The notes below the pieces were generated by a model that saw only the letters and a program-made list of their open reading frames with translations, did no database searches and was not told where the DNA came from. Positions 25,938 through 35,393 of a stretch of 64,000 nt of DNA are shown here, piece after piece. Numbering within the stretch: position 1 is the stretch's first letter; each line of letters starts with the position of its first letter. Source of the DNA: Salinicola corii (GTDB taxonomy: Bacteria > Pseudomonadota > Gammaproteobacteria > Pseudomonadales > Halomonadaceae); assembly GCF_008298015.1 (NCBI RefSeq), contig NZ_VTPX01000002.1:1-64000 (forward strand), written 5' to 3'. Position numbers and translations under genes: made by a program.

Positions 25938-26837
25938 ATGGATATCGAAGAACTGCAGACCTTCGTGGAAATCGCCGACGCGGGAGGCGTCTCACCCGCC
26001 GCACGCCGGCTCGGTGTCTCCAAGTCGATCGTCAGCCGGCGGCTGTCGCGGCTCGAATCGGAGTTGGGCATCCAACTGCTGGCACGAACCACCCGCGGCG
26101 CGGCGCTTACCGAAGCCGGAGCCACGTTTCGTGACTATGCAGCGAGAGTCTGCGCCGAGATCGACGTGGCCAGGGAAACGATCCTCCCCGCCGGCGACCT
26201 TCGCGGCCGCTTGCGTGTTGCCGCTCCGCTCTCCTTCGGCCCGACGCATTTCTCCCCCGTGCTGGCGGAAATGGCGCGACGTCACCCGCGGCTTCACATC
26301 CACACCAGTTACAGCGACCGCTTCGTGGACCTGGTCTCGGAGGGCTACGATTGTGCGATACGGGTGGGCTATCTACAGGACTCGGACCTGGTCGCAAGAC
26401 GTGTCGGCCCGATCTACGGGAAGCTCGTCGCCAGCCCGAGCTATATCGAGGCGCATGGCGCGCCCGCAACGCCGGACGAACTCGTCGAACACCAGGCCCT
26501 CATGCAAGGCACCGAGACCTGGAAACTCCTGGATGGCGACAAGACCATCACGGTTCGCCCGCAGGGCAGCTTCAAGGCCGACAACGGTCTGGCCCTGGTC
26601 GCCGCGGCTGTCGCCGGGCTCGGGATCGGCTACCTGCCTGATTGCCTCACCCATGAGCACGTGGCCGCCGGCGCGCTGGTACCGGTAATGACGGACCATC
26701 CGCCCCCGCCGGCAGGAGCCTACGTCGTCCGGCCGCCAGGCCAGTATCCCTCCCGCAAGATCCGCGCCCTCACCGAACTGCTGATCGAGAGCTTCGAACA
26801 GACCCCGCAGCGCTGGGGCTTGGGTATCGACGCATGA
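25938..26837 (+). CDS. LysR-family transcriptional regulator
   Basis: This 299-residue regulator has an N-terminal HTH (A-A-R-R-L-G-V-S-K-S-I-V-S-R-R-L-S-R-L-E, residues 21-40) and a substrate-binding domain of the CrgA-like type 2 fold (about 90-290). Its divergent position suggests that it controls the isochorismatase-like and alpha/beta hydrolase genes. It ends convergently with the LysR gene at 26985; the GC-rich palindrome CCGGCCA-AGGCCT-like at 26856-26874 lies between the two stops, but no T run is present. Confidence 0.87.
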   Translation: MDIEELQTFVEIADAGGVSPAARRLGVSKSIVSRRLSRLESELGIQLLARTTRGAALTEAGATFRDYAARVCAEIDVARETILPAGDLRGRLRVAAPLSFGPTHFSPVLAEMARRHPRLHIHTSYSDRFVDLVSEGYDCAIRVGYLQDSDLVARRVGPIYGKLVASPSYIEAHGAPATPDELVEHQALMQGTETWKLLDGDKTITVRPQGSFKADNGLALVAAAVAGLGIGYLPDCLTHEHVAAGALVPVMTDHPPPPAGAYVVRPPGQYPSRKIRALTELLIESFEQTPQRWGLGIDA

Positions 26838-26984
26838 TCGATTCGATACCTCGTCCCGGCCAGGCCTTGGCCGGCATGGCCGTGGACGCGGCTCGACCCG
26901 TCGTGGTCATGGTCGATCACTTCGACCTTGTCCTGCTCACGTCGCAAGGGCTCCATGGGCGATCGGTCGACGGGAGCTGCGTCG

Positions 26985-27911
26985 TTACAAGTTGATCGGC
27001 CCGGTGCTGCCCTCGACGCCGCCCTTGTCCCAGTGTTTCAGCAGCGTTTCGACGAAGCGTTCCGCGGCCGGGGAGAGCGCGCTGTCCCGGCGTCGCACCA
27101 TGCCCAGTGTCCGTTTCACCAGCGGCTCGACCAGGGGGCGCTGGACCAGCAGCGGGTGCTCCTGGTCGGGCATCGACAAGCGGGGGACCGCCGCCACGCC
27201 CAGTCCGGCCTCGACCATGCCGAGCGAGGTCGACAGGTGCTGGACCTCGTAGAACCAGGTCGGTCGCTGGGTCAGCGACGAGAGTTCATGGTCCAGCAGC
27301 ATCCGGTTGCCGCTCATCTTTCCCACCCCGATCAGCTTGTGCGTGCTGAGCTCGCTCCAGGTGACGCTGTCATGCGCCGCCAGCGGATGGTCGTGCCGGC
27401 ACACCAGCACGAACGGCTCGACGACCAGGGGGGTAAAGACGATATCGGGGTGATGCCCGCTGAGCATGTTGATGCCGAATTCCGCCTCGCCGCTGAGCAC
27501 GGCACCGAGTCCGTCGTTCGCGCTCAGGTCGAGAAGGCGAATTCGGATATTGGGATAGCGGGCGTTGTACTCCCGAATGACCGCCGGCAGGAAATAGAAC
27601 GCGGCGGTGGGAATGCAGGCCAGCGTGATCTGGCCGATCCGGTTCTCGGCCAGGGCGCGAATGTTGAACAGCGCATGGTCGAACTCATCCACCAGTCGTT
27701 TGGCCTGGGGGAAGAAGTCCCGCCCCACGGTGGTGAGCGACACGCTGCGAGTCGTGCGCGCCAATAGCGGCGTACCCAGGATGGATTCCAGCTTCTTGAT
27801 GCGCCGGCTCAGGGCGGGCTGGGAGAGATTGAGCGACTGCGCCGCCGCCTGGAAGCTCTCCAGTTCCGCGACCTTGAGGAACGCCTGGATCTGCTGCAGC
27901 TCATAGTTCAT
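26985..27911 (-). CDS. LysR-family transcriptional regulator (likely regulator of the galD-tct cluster)
   Basis: This 308-residue LysR protein has the HTH at residues 20-40 (A-A-Q-S-L-N-L-S-Q-P-A-L-S-R-R-I-K-K-L-E) and a two-lobe ligand domain. It is divergent from the GalD-like gene with a 252-base control region containing three tandem 21-base repeats that overlap its start codon. The likely ligand is the acid transported by the neighbouring TctC/TctA system; that is inference from position. Copies of the start region (ATGAAC motifs) in the repeats create alternative upstream ATGs, but the frames close quickly. Confidence 0.87.
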   Translation of the reverse strand: MNYELQQIQAFLKVAELESFQAAAQSLNLSQPALSRRIKKLESILGTPLLARTTRSVSLTTVGRDFFPQAKRLVDEFDHALFNIRALAENRIGQITLACIPTAAFYFLPAVIREYNARYPNIRIRLLDLSANDGLGAVLSGEAEFGINMLSGHHPDIVFTPLVVEPFVLVCRHDHPLAAHDSVTWSELSTHKLIGVGKMSGNRMLLDHELSSLTQRPTWFYEVQHLSTSLGMVEAGLGVAAVPRLSMPDQEHPLLVQRPLVEPLVKRTLGMVRRRDSALSPAAERFVETLLKHWDKGGVEGSTGPINL

Positions 27912-27964
27912 GACTTAAAACCCATGGTTCATGGCTCAAAACTTATAGTTCATTGGTCTAATGC
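27902..27964. repeat. Three tandem 21-base repeats at the LysR start
   Basis: Units start at 27902, 27923 and 27944 with consensus CATRGTTCATGRCTYAAAAC. Units 1 and 2 differ at four or five positions; unit 3 is more diverged. Unit 1 covers the first four codons of the LysR gene, and the others extend into its leader. Confidence 0.75.
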
Positions 27965-28163
27965 CACCTCGGCAGACGCCTCTGTAAATTGCAGCGCCTG
28001 AGTCATTTTTCTCATCAATATCAATTGGTTGTATTTGTCCTGCCTATTGATGTGTCTGGTGCATCAATGCCCACGATAATTGCATTGGATCGCTTGATAC
28101 AAGCGTGCGAGTTTGCCCTCCACCAGTGGCCGCGGGTCGGCCGAAACGTGGAAGGAACGATCT

Positions 28164-29243
28164 ATGCAAGCCATTCCCTGCGTGCTGATGCGCGGTGGTA
28201 CATCGAAGGGCCCGGTATTTCTGGGTAGCGATCTGCCCCGGGATCCTGCCCGGCGCGACGAGATGCTGCTGGCGCTGATGGGGTCGGGCAACGAGCTGGA
28301 GGTGGACGGCATCGGCGGCGGTTATCCGCAGACCAGCAAGGTCGCCATCGTGTCGCCCTCGTCGGAGCCCGGCATCGATGTGGATTACCTGTTCGTCCAG
28401 GTCATGGTCGAACAGCGGCGCGTGGATACCTCCCCCAACTGCGGCAACATGCTGAGCGCGGTCGGCCCCTTCGCCATCGAGCAGGGGCTGGTGGCGGCCC
28501 AGGGCGATGTCACGCGGGTCACGATCCGCAACGTCAACACCCAGAGCGTCATCGACGCCGATATCCAGACGCCGGACGGACGGGTCACTTACGTCGGCGA
28601 GACGCATATCGATGGTGTCCCCGGCACGGCCGCGCCGGTGTTGCTGGAGTTTCGCAACGCCGTGGGAGCGAAGACCGGCGAGCTCTATCCCACCGGCCAT
28701 CCACGGGACGTCATCGACGGCCTCGAGGTGACCTGTCTCGACGCCGCCATGCCCATGGTACTCATCCGGGCGGCGGATCTCGGCAAGCGGGGTGACGAAT
28801 CGCCGGCCGAGCTCGACGGGGATCGCGAGCTGATGGCCAGGCTGGAGTCGATCCGGCGACAGGCCGGGACCGCCATGGGGCTGGGCGATGTCGCCGACAA
28901 GGTGATCCCGAAACCCGTCCTGATCAGCGCGCCGCAAGCGGGCGGTACTCTGCAGGTGCGTTATTTCATGCCGCACCGGTGTCATCGCGCGCTTGCCATC
29001 ACCGGTGCGGTGGGGCTTGCCGTGGCATGCGCCGATGCACGCGGGATCACCGAGGGTCTCGCCAGCTTGCCGGACGACAGCGGACTGATGGAGTTCGAGC
29101 ATCCGAGCGGGCGGTTGGGCGTCGTCAGCCATTGGCCCGCGGGGCAGCAGTGGCCGCGCTGCTCGCTGGTGCGTACCGCTCGTCGGCTGTTCAGCGGTTC
29201 GGTATTCGTCCCGGAAACGCTGGAGCTGGATGCCGCCGGCTGA
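28164..29243 (+). CDS. galD: 4-oxalomesaconate tautomerase-like protein (GalD/PrpF family)
   Basis: This 359-residue PrpF-family isomerase has M-R-G-G-T-S-K-G at the N-terminus and S-P-N-C-G-N-M, with the conserved catalytic cysteine. GalD converts keto and enol forms of oxalomesaconate in gallate/protocatechuate degradation; PrpF acts on 2-methylaconitate. The closest pattern seems GalD, but substrate cannot be fixed from sequence. ATG 28164 has GGAAGGA seven bases upstream. It is followed after 47 bases by a tricarboxylate transporter, so an unsaturated tri- or dicarboxylate taken up from outside is the likely substrate. Confidence 0.78.
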   Translation: MQAIPCVLMRGGTSKGPVFLGSDLPRDPARRDEMLLALMGSGNELEVDGIGGGYPQTSKVAIVSPSSEPGIDVDYLFVQVMVEQRRVDTSPNCGNMLSAVGPFAIEQGLVAAQGDVTRVTIRNVNTQSVIDADIQTPDGRVTYVGETHIDGVPGTAAPVLLEFRNAVGAKTGELYPTGHPRDVIDGLEVTCLDAAMPMVLIRAADLGKRGDESPAELDGDRELMARLESIRRQAGTAMGLGDVADKVIPKPVLISAPQAGGTLQVRYFMPHRCHRALAITGAVGLAVACADARGITEGLASLPDDSGLMEFEHPSGRLGVVSHWPAGQQWPRCSLVRTARRLFSGSVFVPETLELDAAG

Positions 29244-29290
29244 GGACGTCGGACACGCCATCCAACATAAAACCAAGAGAAGGAGAGGAT

Positions 29291-30400
29291 ATGCACGCCA
29301 AGCCGAAACTCTCGCGAATGCCTTGCCGGCGCTGGTGGATCGCCTTTGCGCTGGCGCTGTTACCGCTATTCGCCGAAGCCGACGACGTCCAGCCCACGCC
29401 CGACACGCTGACCTGGACGGTGCCGTTCGGGGTCGGCGGGGGCACCGATGTCTGGGCGCGCTTCATGTCGCACTGGATGGCGCAGTCGCTGCCCTCGCAT
29501 CCCGCCATCGTCATCGACAACGTGCCCGGGGGCGGTTCGATCACCGGTACCAATCTCTTCTATACCCGCGCTCAGCCCAATGGCGAGGAGATGCTGGTCA
29601 CTTCGGCCTCCACCCAGTTCCCGGCCATGCTGCAGGATCCGCGGGTCCGCTTTGATTACGATGAATGGACGCCGATCATTGCCGCGCCCACCGGCGGTGT
29701 GGTCTACGTCCAGCCACGTTTCGGCAAGGAGACCGGCGAGATCCTCGACAATCTGCGCGAGGAGCCGACGAAGTTCGCGATGCAGACGCCGACCGGGCTC
29801 GAGATGCCGGTGATGCTGGCATTCGACATGCTGGGCCTGGCGGTCGAGCCGGTCTTCGGCATGCGCAGTCGTGGCGAGGGGCGCCTGGCATTCGAGCGCG
29901 GAGAGGCCGGGGTCGATTTCCAGACCACCTCTGCCTACTTCAGCAGCGTCACGCCGCTGGTCGAATCCGGACAGGCCGTGCCGCTCTTTTCGCTGGGCGT
30001 GATGAACGAAGAGGGCGTGATCGTGCGTGACCCCGCCTTCCCCGATCTGCCCACGTTCTCGGAACTCTACCTGGCCCAGCCCGGCGCCAGCCGAGACGAT
30101 GTCGCCTACGAGGTCTTCCACAAGTTCTTCGCCTCCGGCTACGCCCTGCAGAAGCTGCTGCTGGTGCCCAAGCAGGTCGACGCCAAGCTGCTGGCGCGCT
30201 ATCGCGCCGGTGCCAAGGCGCTGACGACGAACGCGGACTTTCTGGCCGCCGCGCGTCGGCAGGTCGGGCCATACGAGCCGGTCGTGGGAGAGGTCGCCGC
30301 CAGGCAGCTGGCGTCCGCGATGGAACTCAGCGATGCCCGTCGTCAATGGGTCGTCGACTGGCTCAAGGATCGTTACGGCGTGCGGGTCGTGACGCGTTAA
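29291..30400 (+). CDS. tctC: TctC/Bug-family tripartite tricarboxylate transporter receptor
   Basis: The 369-residue periplasmic binding protein begins with a signal peptide (W-W-I-A-F-A-L-A-L-L-P-L-F-A-E-A). It has the TctC core: P-F-G-V-G-G-G-T-D-V-W-A-R near the ligand site and N-V-P-G-G-G-S-I-T-G-T-N. It delivers a carboxylate to the TctA/TctB membrane component encoded next. ATG 29291 has AGGAGAGG six bases upstream. The G-G-G-T-D loop varies from the more usual G-G-x-x-D-x-x-A and may tune specificity. Confidence 0.85.
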   Translation: MHAKPKLSRMPCRRWWIAFALALLPLFAEADDVQPTPDTLTWTVPFGVGGGTDVWARFMSHWMAQSLPSHPAIVIDNVPGGGSITGTNLFYTRAQPNGEEMLVTSASTQFPAMLQDPRVRFDYDEWTPIIAAPTGGVVYVQPRFGKETGEILDNLREEPTKFAMQTPTGLEMPVMLAFDMLGLAVEPVFGMRSRGEGRLAFERGEAGVDFQTTSAYFSSVTPLVESGQAVPLFSLGVMNEEGVIVRDPAFPDLPTFSELYLAQPGASRDDVAYEVFHKFFASGYALQKLLLVPKQVDAKLLARYRAGAKALTTNADFLAAARRQVGPYEPVVGEVAARQLASAMELSDARRQWVVDWLKDRYGVRVVTR

Positions 30401-30440
30401 CTGATTCGTCGTCGCCGAGACGGTATGAGGAGACAACACA

Positions 30441-32396
30441 ATGATAGATGCCTTGGTCGCGAGTTTAGGCGAGGTATTCCGTGCCTCGCATCTGGTCTAC
30501 ATGGGCCTGGGGGTGATGATCGGTCTGCTGGTCGGCATCATTCCCGGGCTGGGGGGTATCGCCGGCATGGCGCTGCTGTTGCCGTTTCTCTACGGCATGG
30601 AGCCGGGGTTGGCGCTGGGCATGCTGATGGGCATGGTCGCAGTGATCCCCACGGGAGACACGTTCACGTCGGTACTCATGGGGATCCCTGGTTCGAGCGC
30701 CTCCCAGGCTACCGTGATGGATGGCTTCCCGCTGGCCAAGAAGGGCCAGGCGGCGCGGGCGCTGGCCAGCGCCTTCCTGTCATCGCTGTGTGGCGGTGTC
30801 ATCGGCGCCATCGTGCTGACTGGGTTCATCCTGGTCGCGCGGCCGCTAGTGCTGGCGTTCTCGTCGGCGGAGCTGTTCGTGTTGACGCTGCTGGGGCTGG
30901 CCATGGTCGCGGTGCTCTCCGGCGACAGCTTGTTCAAGGGCATGGCCGCCTGCGGCCTGGGGTTGCTGGCCGGGGCAATCGGGACGGCGCCAGCGACCGG
31001 AGAGTTTCGCCTGAATCTGGGCGTCGAGTATCTGTTCGACGGCATTCCCCTGATCGTCGTGGGGCTGGCGATCTTCGCGTTGCCGGAGATCGTCGATCTG
31101 CTCATCCGGCGCGGCAGCATCGCGCGGGAGCAGACCTCGCTGGGACACGGATGGCGTCAGGGCATTCGAGATGTCGTCGACAATCGCGGTCTGGTCGCCA
31201 AGTGCGCCGGCATGGGGAGTCTTATCGGCACCATCCCCGGGCTTGCCGGCTCGGTCGTCGACTGGCTCACCTATGCGTTCGCGTCGAAGACGGCCAAGGG
31301 CGAGAAGCATTTTGGCCAGGGTGACATTCGCGGCGTCATCGCGCCGGAGTCGGCCAACAACGCCTGTGCCTGCGGGGCCATGGTGCCGACGCTGCTGTTC
31401 GGTGTGCCGGGGTCGGGCACGGCGGCAATTTTTCTGGGCGGACTGCTGCTGCTGGGACTCGAGCCCGGGGTGAGCATGATTACCACTCACCTGGATCTCA
31501 CCTACACCATCATCTGGTCGCTGGCACTGGCTAATATCCTCGGTGCCGCGCTATGCCTGATGCTGGCGCGTCCGGTTTCCCAGCTCACGCGTATTCCCTT
31601 CGTGCTACTCGCGCCGGTGATCACCACGCTGATTCTGTTCGCCGCCTTTCAGGCCACCCGTTCGCTGGGAGACTGGTACACCCTGGTCGCCGTCGGCGCG
31701 ATCGGACTGCTGTTCAAGCAGGCCGGTTGGTCTCGTCCTGCTTTCCTGATCGGTTTCGTGCTCGCACCGGGCGCCGAGACGTACTTCTATCAGAGCGTGC
31801 AATTCCATGGCATGGCGGCGTTTCTTCGCCCCGGCGTGATCATCATTCTGGGATTGATCGCGCTGGCGTTTTCCCTCCCGCTGATCAAGCGGTTGTTCCA
31901 GCGACGGCAGCAGCCGCTGGCGGTGGGTGCCGATGTCAACCGCCAGACAGCCGACACGCCGGTGCCGACCTTCGGCAAGATCGATCTGGTGCTGGTCGTG
32001 GGCATGCTCGCGCTGGCGGCCGCCGCCTGGTACGACGTCAGCGGCATGTCGATGATCGGCGGCATCTTTCCGATGCTGGCCATCGCGATCATGGCTATCG
32101 GCGCGTTGTTAGCCGGTGCCCAGGCCTGGAAGGGACAGGCGACCTGGGTCAGCCAGCCCATCGGCCAGCCACTGACCTGGCTCGGCGGACTGCTGGCCCT
32201 GGTCGTCGTGGCATCGCTACTCGGTTTTATCAGCACCGCGTTCCTCATGACGCTGGGCTTCATCCGATTCGTCGCCAAGGCACGCTGGTCGGCGGCGCTA
32301 CTGATCGCCATCGGTATCGGGGTCTTCCTGCTTGGTATGCAGGCGCTGCTGAACCTGCACTATCCCATGGGCTGGCTGGACGCGATGTTGTTCTAG
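30441..32396 (+). CDS. tctA: TctA-TctB fusion, tripartite tricarboxylate transporter membrane component
   Basis: At 651 residues this exceeds the usual ~500-residue TctA. Residues 1-490 are TctA (G-I-I-P-G-L-G-G, P-T-G-D-T-F-T, G-I-P-G-S-S-A-S, A-P-E-S-A-N-N-A). Residues ~510-651 add four further membrane helices resembling the small subunit TctB. TctA is the sodium- or proton-driven channel of TTT transporters. No separate tctB is found nearby, which supports a fusion. It closes the galD-tctC-tctA operon, with a strong terminator at 32440. Confidence 0.87.
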   Translation: MIDALVASLGEVFRASHLVYMGLGVMIGLLVGIIPGLGGIAGMALLLPFLYGMEPGLALGMLMGMVAVIPTGDTFTSVLMGIPGSSASQATVMDGFPLAKKGQAARALASAFLSSLCGGVIGAIVLTGFILVARPLVLAFSSAELFVLTLLGLAMVAVLSGDSLFKGMAACGLGLLAGAIGTAPATGEFRLNLGVEYLFDGIPLIVVGLAIFALPEIVDLLIRRGSIAREQTSLGHGWRQGIRDVVDNRGLVAKCAGMGSLIGTIPGLAGSVVDWLTYAFASKTAKGEKHFGQGDIRGVIAPESANNACACGAMVPTLLFGVPGSGTAAIFLGGLLLLGLEPGVSMITTHLDLTYTIIWSLALANILGAALCLMLARPVSQLTRIPFVLLAPVITTLILFAAFQATRSLGDWYTLVAVGAIGLLFKQAGWSRPAFLIGFVLAPGAETYFYQSVQFHGMAAFLRPGVIIILGLIALAFSLPLIKRLFQRRQQPLAVGADVNRQTADTPVPTFGKIDLVLVVGMLALAAAAWYDVSGMSMIGGIFPMLAIAIMAIGALLAGAQAWKGQATWVSQPIGQPLTWLGGLLALVVVASLLGFISTAFLMTLGFIRFVAKARWSAALLIAIGIGVFLLGMQALLNLHYPMGWLDAMLF

Positions 32397-32439
32397 CTTC
32401 CGCTCGTGTGGGCCCGGAGGAAGAACGCTAAAGCGAGGA

Positions 32440-32467
32440 CGGCACCGGTGACACCGGTGCCGTTTTT
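32440..32467 (+). terminator. Rho-independent terminator of the galD-tct operon
   Basis: CGGCACCGGTG-A-CACCGGTGCCG, an 11-base perfect stem, is followed by TTTTT. It lies 44 bases after the tctA stop. Confidence 0.9.
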
Positions 32468-32527
32468 CATGCTCGGATTAAGGTAATTATGCCCGGGAGG
32501 TATAACCGCAGACGCCAAGTCGATGTT

Positions 32528-32546
32528 TATATTTCAAATCAATATA
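32528..32546. promoter_or_regulatory. Inverted repeat upstream of the persulfide-dioxygenase-like gene
   Basis: TATATT-TCAAATC-AATATA lies in an A+T-rich leader 54 bases before the ATG. ArsR-type sulfide or persulfide repressors (BigR/SqrR) bind A+T-rich palindromes in front of such genes; no regulator gene is adjacent, so the assignment is tentative. Confidence 0.4.
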
Positions 32547-32599
32547 ACGTTAGAGCTTTTTGGCGTTACTCTATGGGTATGCTTTCCCAAGGAGTCGTC

Positions 32600-33514
32600 A
32601 TGAATACTTTTGCTCTCTCCCGAGGCGACAGAGATAAAGACCGACCCGACGTCGCCGGTTTTTTCGATCCTCGCACCTTCAGCATTCAGTACATCGTCAG
32701 CGACCCCGCCACGCGCCATTGCGCGATCATCGATCCAGTGCTCGATTACGACGAGAAGTCCGGCGCAACCGCGACCCATCATGCCGATGAGCTGCTGGCC
32801 TACATCGAGCGCGAAGAGCTCGTGGTCGATTGGGTTCTGGATACCCATCCGCACGCGGATCACTTTTCCGCAGCGCGCTATCTGCATGACAAGACCGGCG
32901 CACCCACTGCCACCGGACAGCCGGTCACCCAGGTTCAGGCGCTGTGGAAGGCGATCTACAACTGGCCGGCCCTGAAGGACGACGGCAGCCAGTGGGATCA
33001 CCTGTTCGACGAAGGGGACGCCTTCAAGCTGGGCGAGATCGATTGCCGCGTGATGCACTCGCCGGGTCATACGCTGGCCTCGATCACCTACGTGATCGGC
33101 GACGCCGCCTTCGTTCACGACACCCTGTTCCAGCCCGATTTCGGCACCGCCCGTGCCGACTTCCCCGGGGGAAGCGCTCACCAGCTGTGGCACTCGATTC
33201 AGGCGATCCTCAAGCTGCCCGACGAGACGCGACTGTTCACCGGCCACGACTACATGCCCGACGGCCGCGAGCCAACATGGGAAAGCACCGTGCGCGAGCA
33301 GCGCGAGACCAACAAGCACCGGCTTGGCGAGAGCAGCGAAGTCGAGTACGTCGAGTTGCGCAACCGCCGCGATAGCGAGCTGCCGATGCCGAAGCTGATC
33401 CTGCACGCGCTGCAGGTCAACATTCTCGGCGGCCGCCTCCCCGAGCCGGAGAACAACGGCAAGCGCTATCTGAAACTGCCGCTCGATGCCCTGAAAGGTG
33501 CGGCGTGGGAGTGA
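32600..33514 (+). CDS. Metallo-beta-lactamase-fold persulfide-dioxygenase-like protein
   Basis: The 304-residue protein has the metal motif T-H-P-H-A-D-H (H83, H85, D87, H88), a further S-P-G-H-T and G-H-D-Y. ETHE1/Blh-type persulfide dioxygenases oxidise glutathione persulfide to sulfite. This form, with its N-terminal F-F-D-x-x-T-F-S-I-Q-Y-I-V and P-V-L-D-Y-D, is typical of bacterial sulfur operons. ATG 32600 has AAGGAG seven bases upstream; the open frame upstream to 32489 is leader. The SulP gene follows 48 bases later and could export sulfite or sulfate. Confidence 0.82.
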   Translation: MNTFALSRGDRDKDRPDVAGFFDPRTFSIQYIVSDPATRHCAIIDPVLDYDEKSGATATHHADELLAYIEREELVVDWVLDTHPHADHFSAARYLHDKTGAPTATGQPVTQVQALWKAIYNWPALKDDGSQWDHLFDEGDAFKLGEIDCRVMHSPGHTLASITYVIGDAAFVHDTLFQPDFGTARADFPGGSAHQLWHSIQAILKLPDETRLFTGHDYMPDGREPTWESTVREQRETNKHRLGESSEVEYVELRNRRDSELPMPKLILHALQVNILGGRLPEPENNGKRYLKLPLDALKGAAWE

Positions 33515-33562
33515 GATGAGCCTCAGAGCATGGCACGACGCGGATAACGAGGCCGACGAATC

Positions 33563-35356
33563 ATGAATCAGCAGCACAGAGCCGGACTGGCACGCTGGCT
33601 TCCGATCTTCGATTGGGGGCGGCGCTACAACGGCGAGTGGCTGGGCGAGGATCTGCTGGCGGCCATCATCGTGGCGCTGATGCTGATCCCGCAGGCGCTG
33701 GCCTACGCCATGCTGGCGGGACTCCCGCCAGTGGTGGGGCTGTACGCGAGCCTCGTGCCTCTGGTCGTCTATACCCTGCTGGGGAGTAGCTCGACGCTCT
33801 CGGTCGGCCCGATGGCGGTGGTGTCGTTGATGACGGCATCGGCGCTTTCACAGGTCGCCGAATCGGGCTCGCCGGATTACATCGCCGCGGCTCTGGTGCT
33901 GGCGCTGCTCTCCGGGACCATTTTGCTGGTCATGGGGCTCTGTCGGCTGGGCTTTCTGGTCAACTTCCTGAGCCATCCGGTAATGACTGGCTTCGTCAGT
34001 GCTTCGGGCGTGCTGATCGCGGCGAGCCAGCTCAAACAACTTCTCGGTGTCGAGCTTTCCGGTTCGACGCTGCCGGCCCTGTTGTCCCATTTACCTTCGG
34101 CGCTGGGCGATGTCAGTCTGCCGACCGTCATCATCGGGCTGGGGTCGCTCCTGCTGCTGTGGCTGATACGGCGGTGGGGCAAGTCCGCGCTGGAACGCTG
34201 CCACATACCGGCCGGGACGGCGGGCATGCTGGTCAAACTGGCGCCGATTGCCACCATCGTGCTGGCGGCGTTGGTTGCCAGCGCGGCGGGATGGTTGGGC
34301 CGCGACGTTGCCGTCATCGGCGAGATTCCCGCCGGGCTACCACCGTTGACCTTGCCCGACTGGGAACCGGGGCTGTGGCGGTCGCTGATCGGCTCGGCGG
34401 TGCTGATCAGCATCGTCGGCTACGTGGAATCGGTCTCGGTGGCGCAGGCGCTGGCGGTGCGCCGCGGCGAGCGCGTCGACCCGGACCAGGAACTGATCGG
34501 GCTGGGCGGGGCCAACCTGGCGGCTTCGTTCACCGGCGGCATGCCGATCACCGGCGGCTTTTCCCGCTCCGTGGTCAATTTCGATGCCGGCGCCCGCACC
34601 CCGGCCTCCAGCGCATTCACCGCCATGGGCGTCGCGCTGGCCATGCTGTTTCTGTCGCCCTGGCTGCGGGAACTGCCGATGGCGACGCTGGCGGCGACCA
34701 TCGTCATTGCCGCCATCTCGCTGATCGATCTGTCGGCGTTCAGGCGCGTCTGGCGCTATGCCCGCGGCGAGGGCATCGCCATGTCGGTGACCGCGCTGGC
34801 GACGCTGATGCTGGGCGTTGACGTAGGCATCCTGGTCGGCGTTGCCATGTCGCTGGCGTTGCATCTCTATCGCACGAGTCGGCCTCACAGTGCGGAAGTC
34901 GGCCGCATTCCCGGCACCGAGCATTTTCGCAATGTCCGCCGTCACGCCGTGGAAACCGATGCCGGGGTCGCCATTCTGCGCGTCGACGAGAGTCTCTATT
35001 TCGCCAACGTTCGCCATCTGGAGGACCTGGTCACGGCGGTGGTCAATCGCAATCCCCCGCCTCGGGATCTGGTGCTGGCCTGCCAGGCGATCAACGTTAT
35101 CGACGCGACGGCGCTGGAGAGCCTCGAGGCGCTCAACCGGCGCCTTCGGGATCGGCATATCCGGCTGCATCTCGCTGAAGTGAAAGGACCGGTGATGGAT
35201 CGGCTGCGACGTACCGAACTGCTCGAGACGCTAAATGGTCGCGTCTTCCTGAGCACTTTCGATGCGTGGTGCGAGCTGCATGGCCGCGGCTCGGCACCGC
35301 TGAGCCATCCCTGTATCGAATCACCGATACCCGGTCATTCGGTGACTGCCGGTTGA
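33563..35356 (+). CDS. SulP-family inorganic anion transporter with STAS domain
   Basis: This 597-residue permease has the Sulfate_transp signature near the N-terminus (I-P-Q-A-L-A-Y-A-M-L-A-G-L-P-P-V-V-G-L-Y), about 12-14 membrane helices to residue ~430, and a C-terminal cytoplasmic STAS domain (about 450-570, F-A-N-V-R-H-L-E-D). SulP proteins move sulfate, bicarbonate or other anions. Position between a persulfide dioxygenase and a YeeE-type half protein suggests sulfur-oxyanion transport rather than bicarbonate uptake. Confidence 0.87.
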   Translation: MNQQHRAGLARWLPIFDWGRRYNGEWLGEDLLAAIIVALMLIPQALAYAMLAGLPPVVGLYASLVPLVVYTLLGSSSTLSVGPMAVVSLMTASALSQVAESGSPDYIAAALVLALLSGTILLVMGLCRLGFLVNFLSHPVMTGFVSASGVLIAASQLKQLLGVELSGSTLPALLSHLPSALGDVSLPTVIIGLGSLLLLWLIRRWGKSALERCHIPAGTAGMLVKLAPIATIVLAALVASAAGWLGRDVAVIGEIPAGLPPLTLPDWEPGLWRSLIGSAVLISIVGYVESVSVAQALAVRRGERVDPDQELIGLGGANLAASFTGGMPITGGFSRSVVNFDAGARTPASSAFTAMGVALAMLFLSPWLRELPMATLAATIVIAAISLIDLSAFRRVWRYARGEGIAMSVTALATLMLGVDVGILVGVAMSLALHLYRTSRPHSAEVGRIPGTEHFRNVRRHAVETDAGVAILRVDESLYFANVRHLEDLVTAVVNRNPPPRDLVLACQAINVIDATALESLEALNRRLRDRHIRLHLAEVKGPVMDRLRRTELLETLNGRVFLSTFDAWCELHGRGSAPLSHPCIESPIPGHSVTAG

Positions 35357-35393
35357 TGACGATGGTGGTGGAGATAATGGCAAGAGGAACGAG

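Noticed and set aside
26928-27767. Long plus-strand frame opposite the second LysR gene
   Set aside because: It is the antisense of a clear LysR gene, has unnatural composition and no start signal.
28979-29290. 5' extension of the tctC reading frame into galD
   Set aside because: A signal peptide and AGGAGAGG define the start at 29291; the extension lies inside galD.
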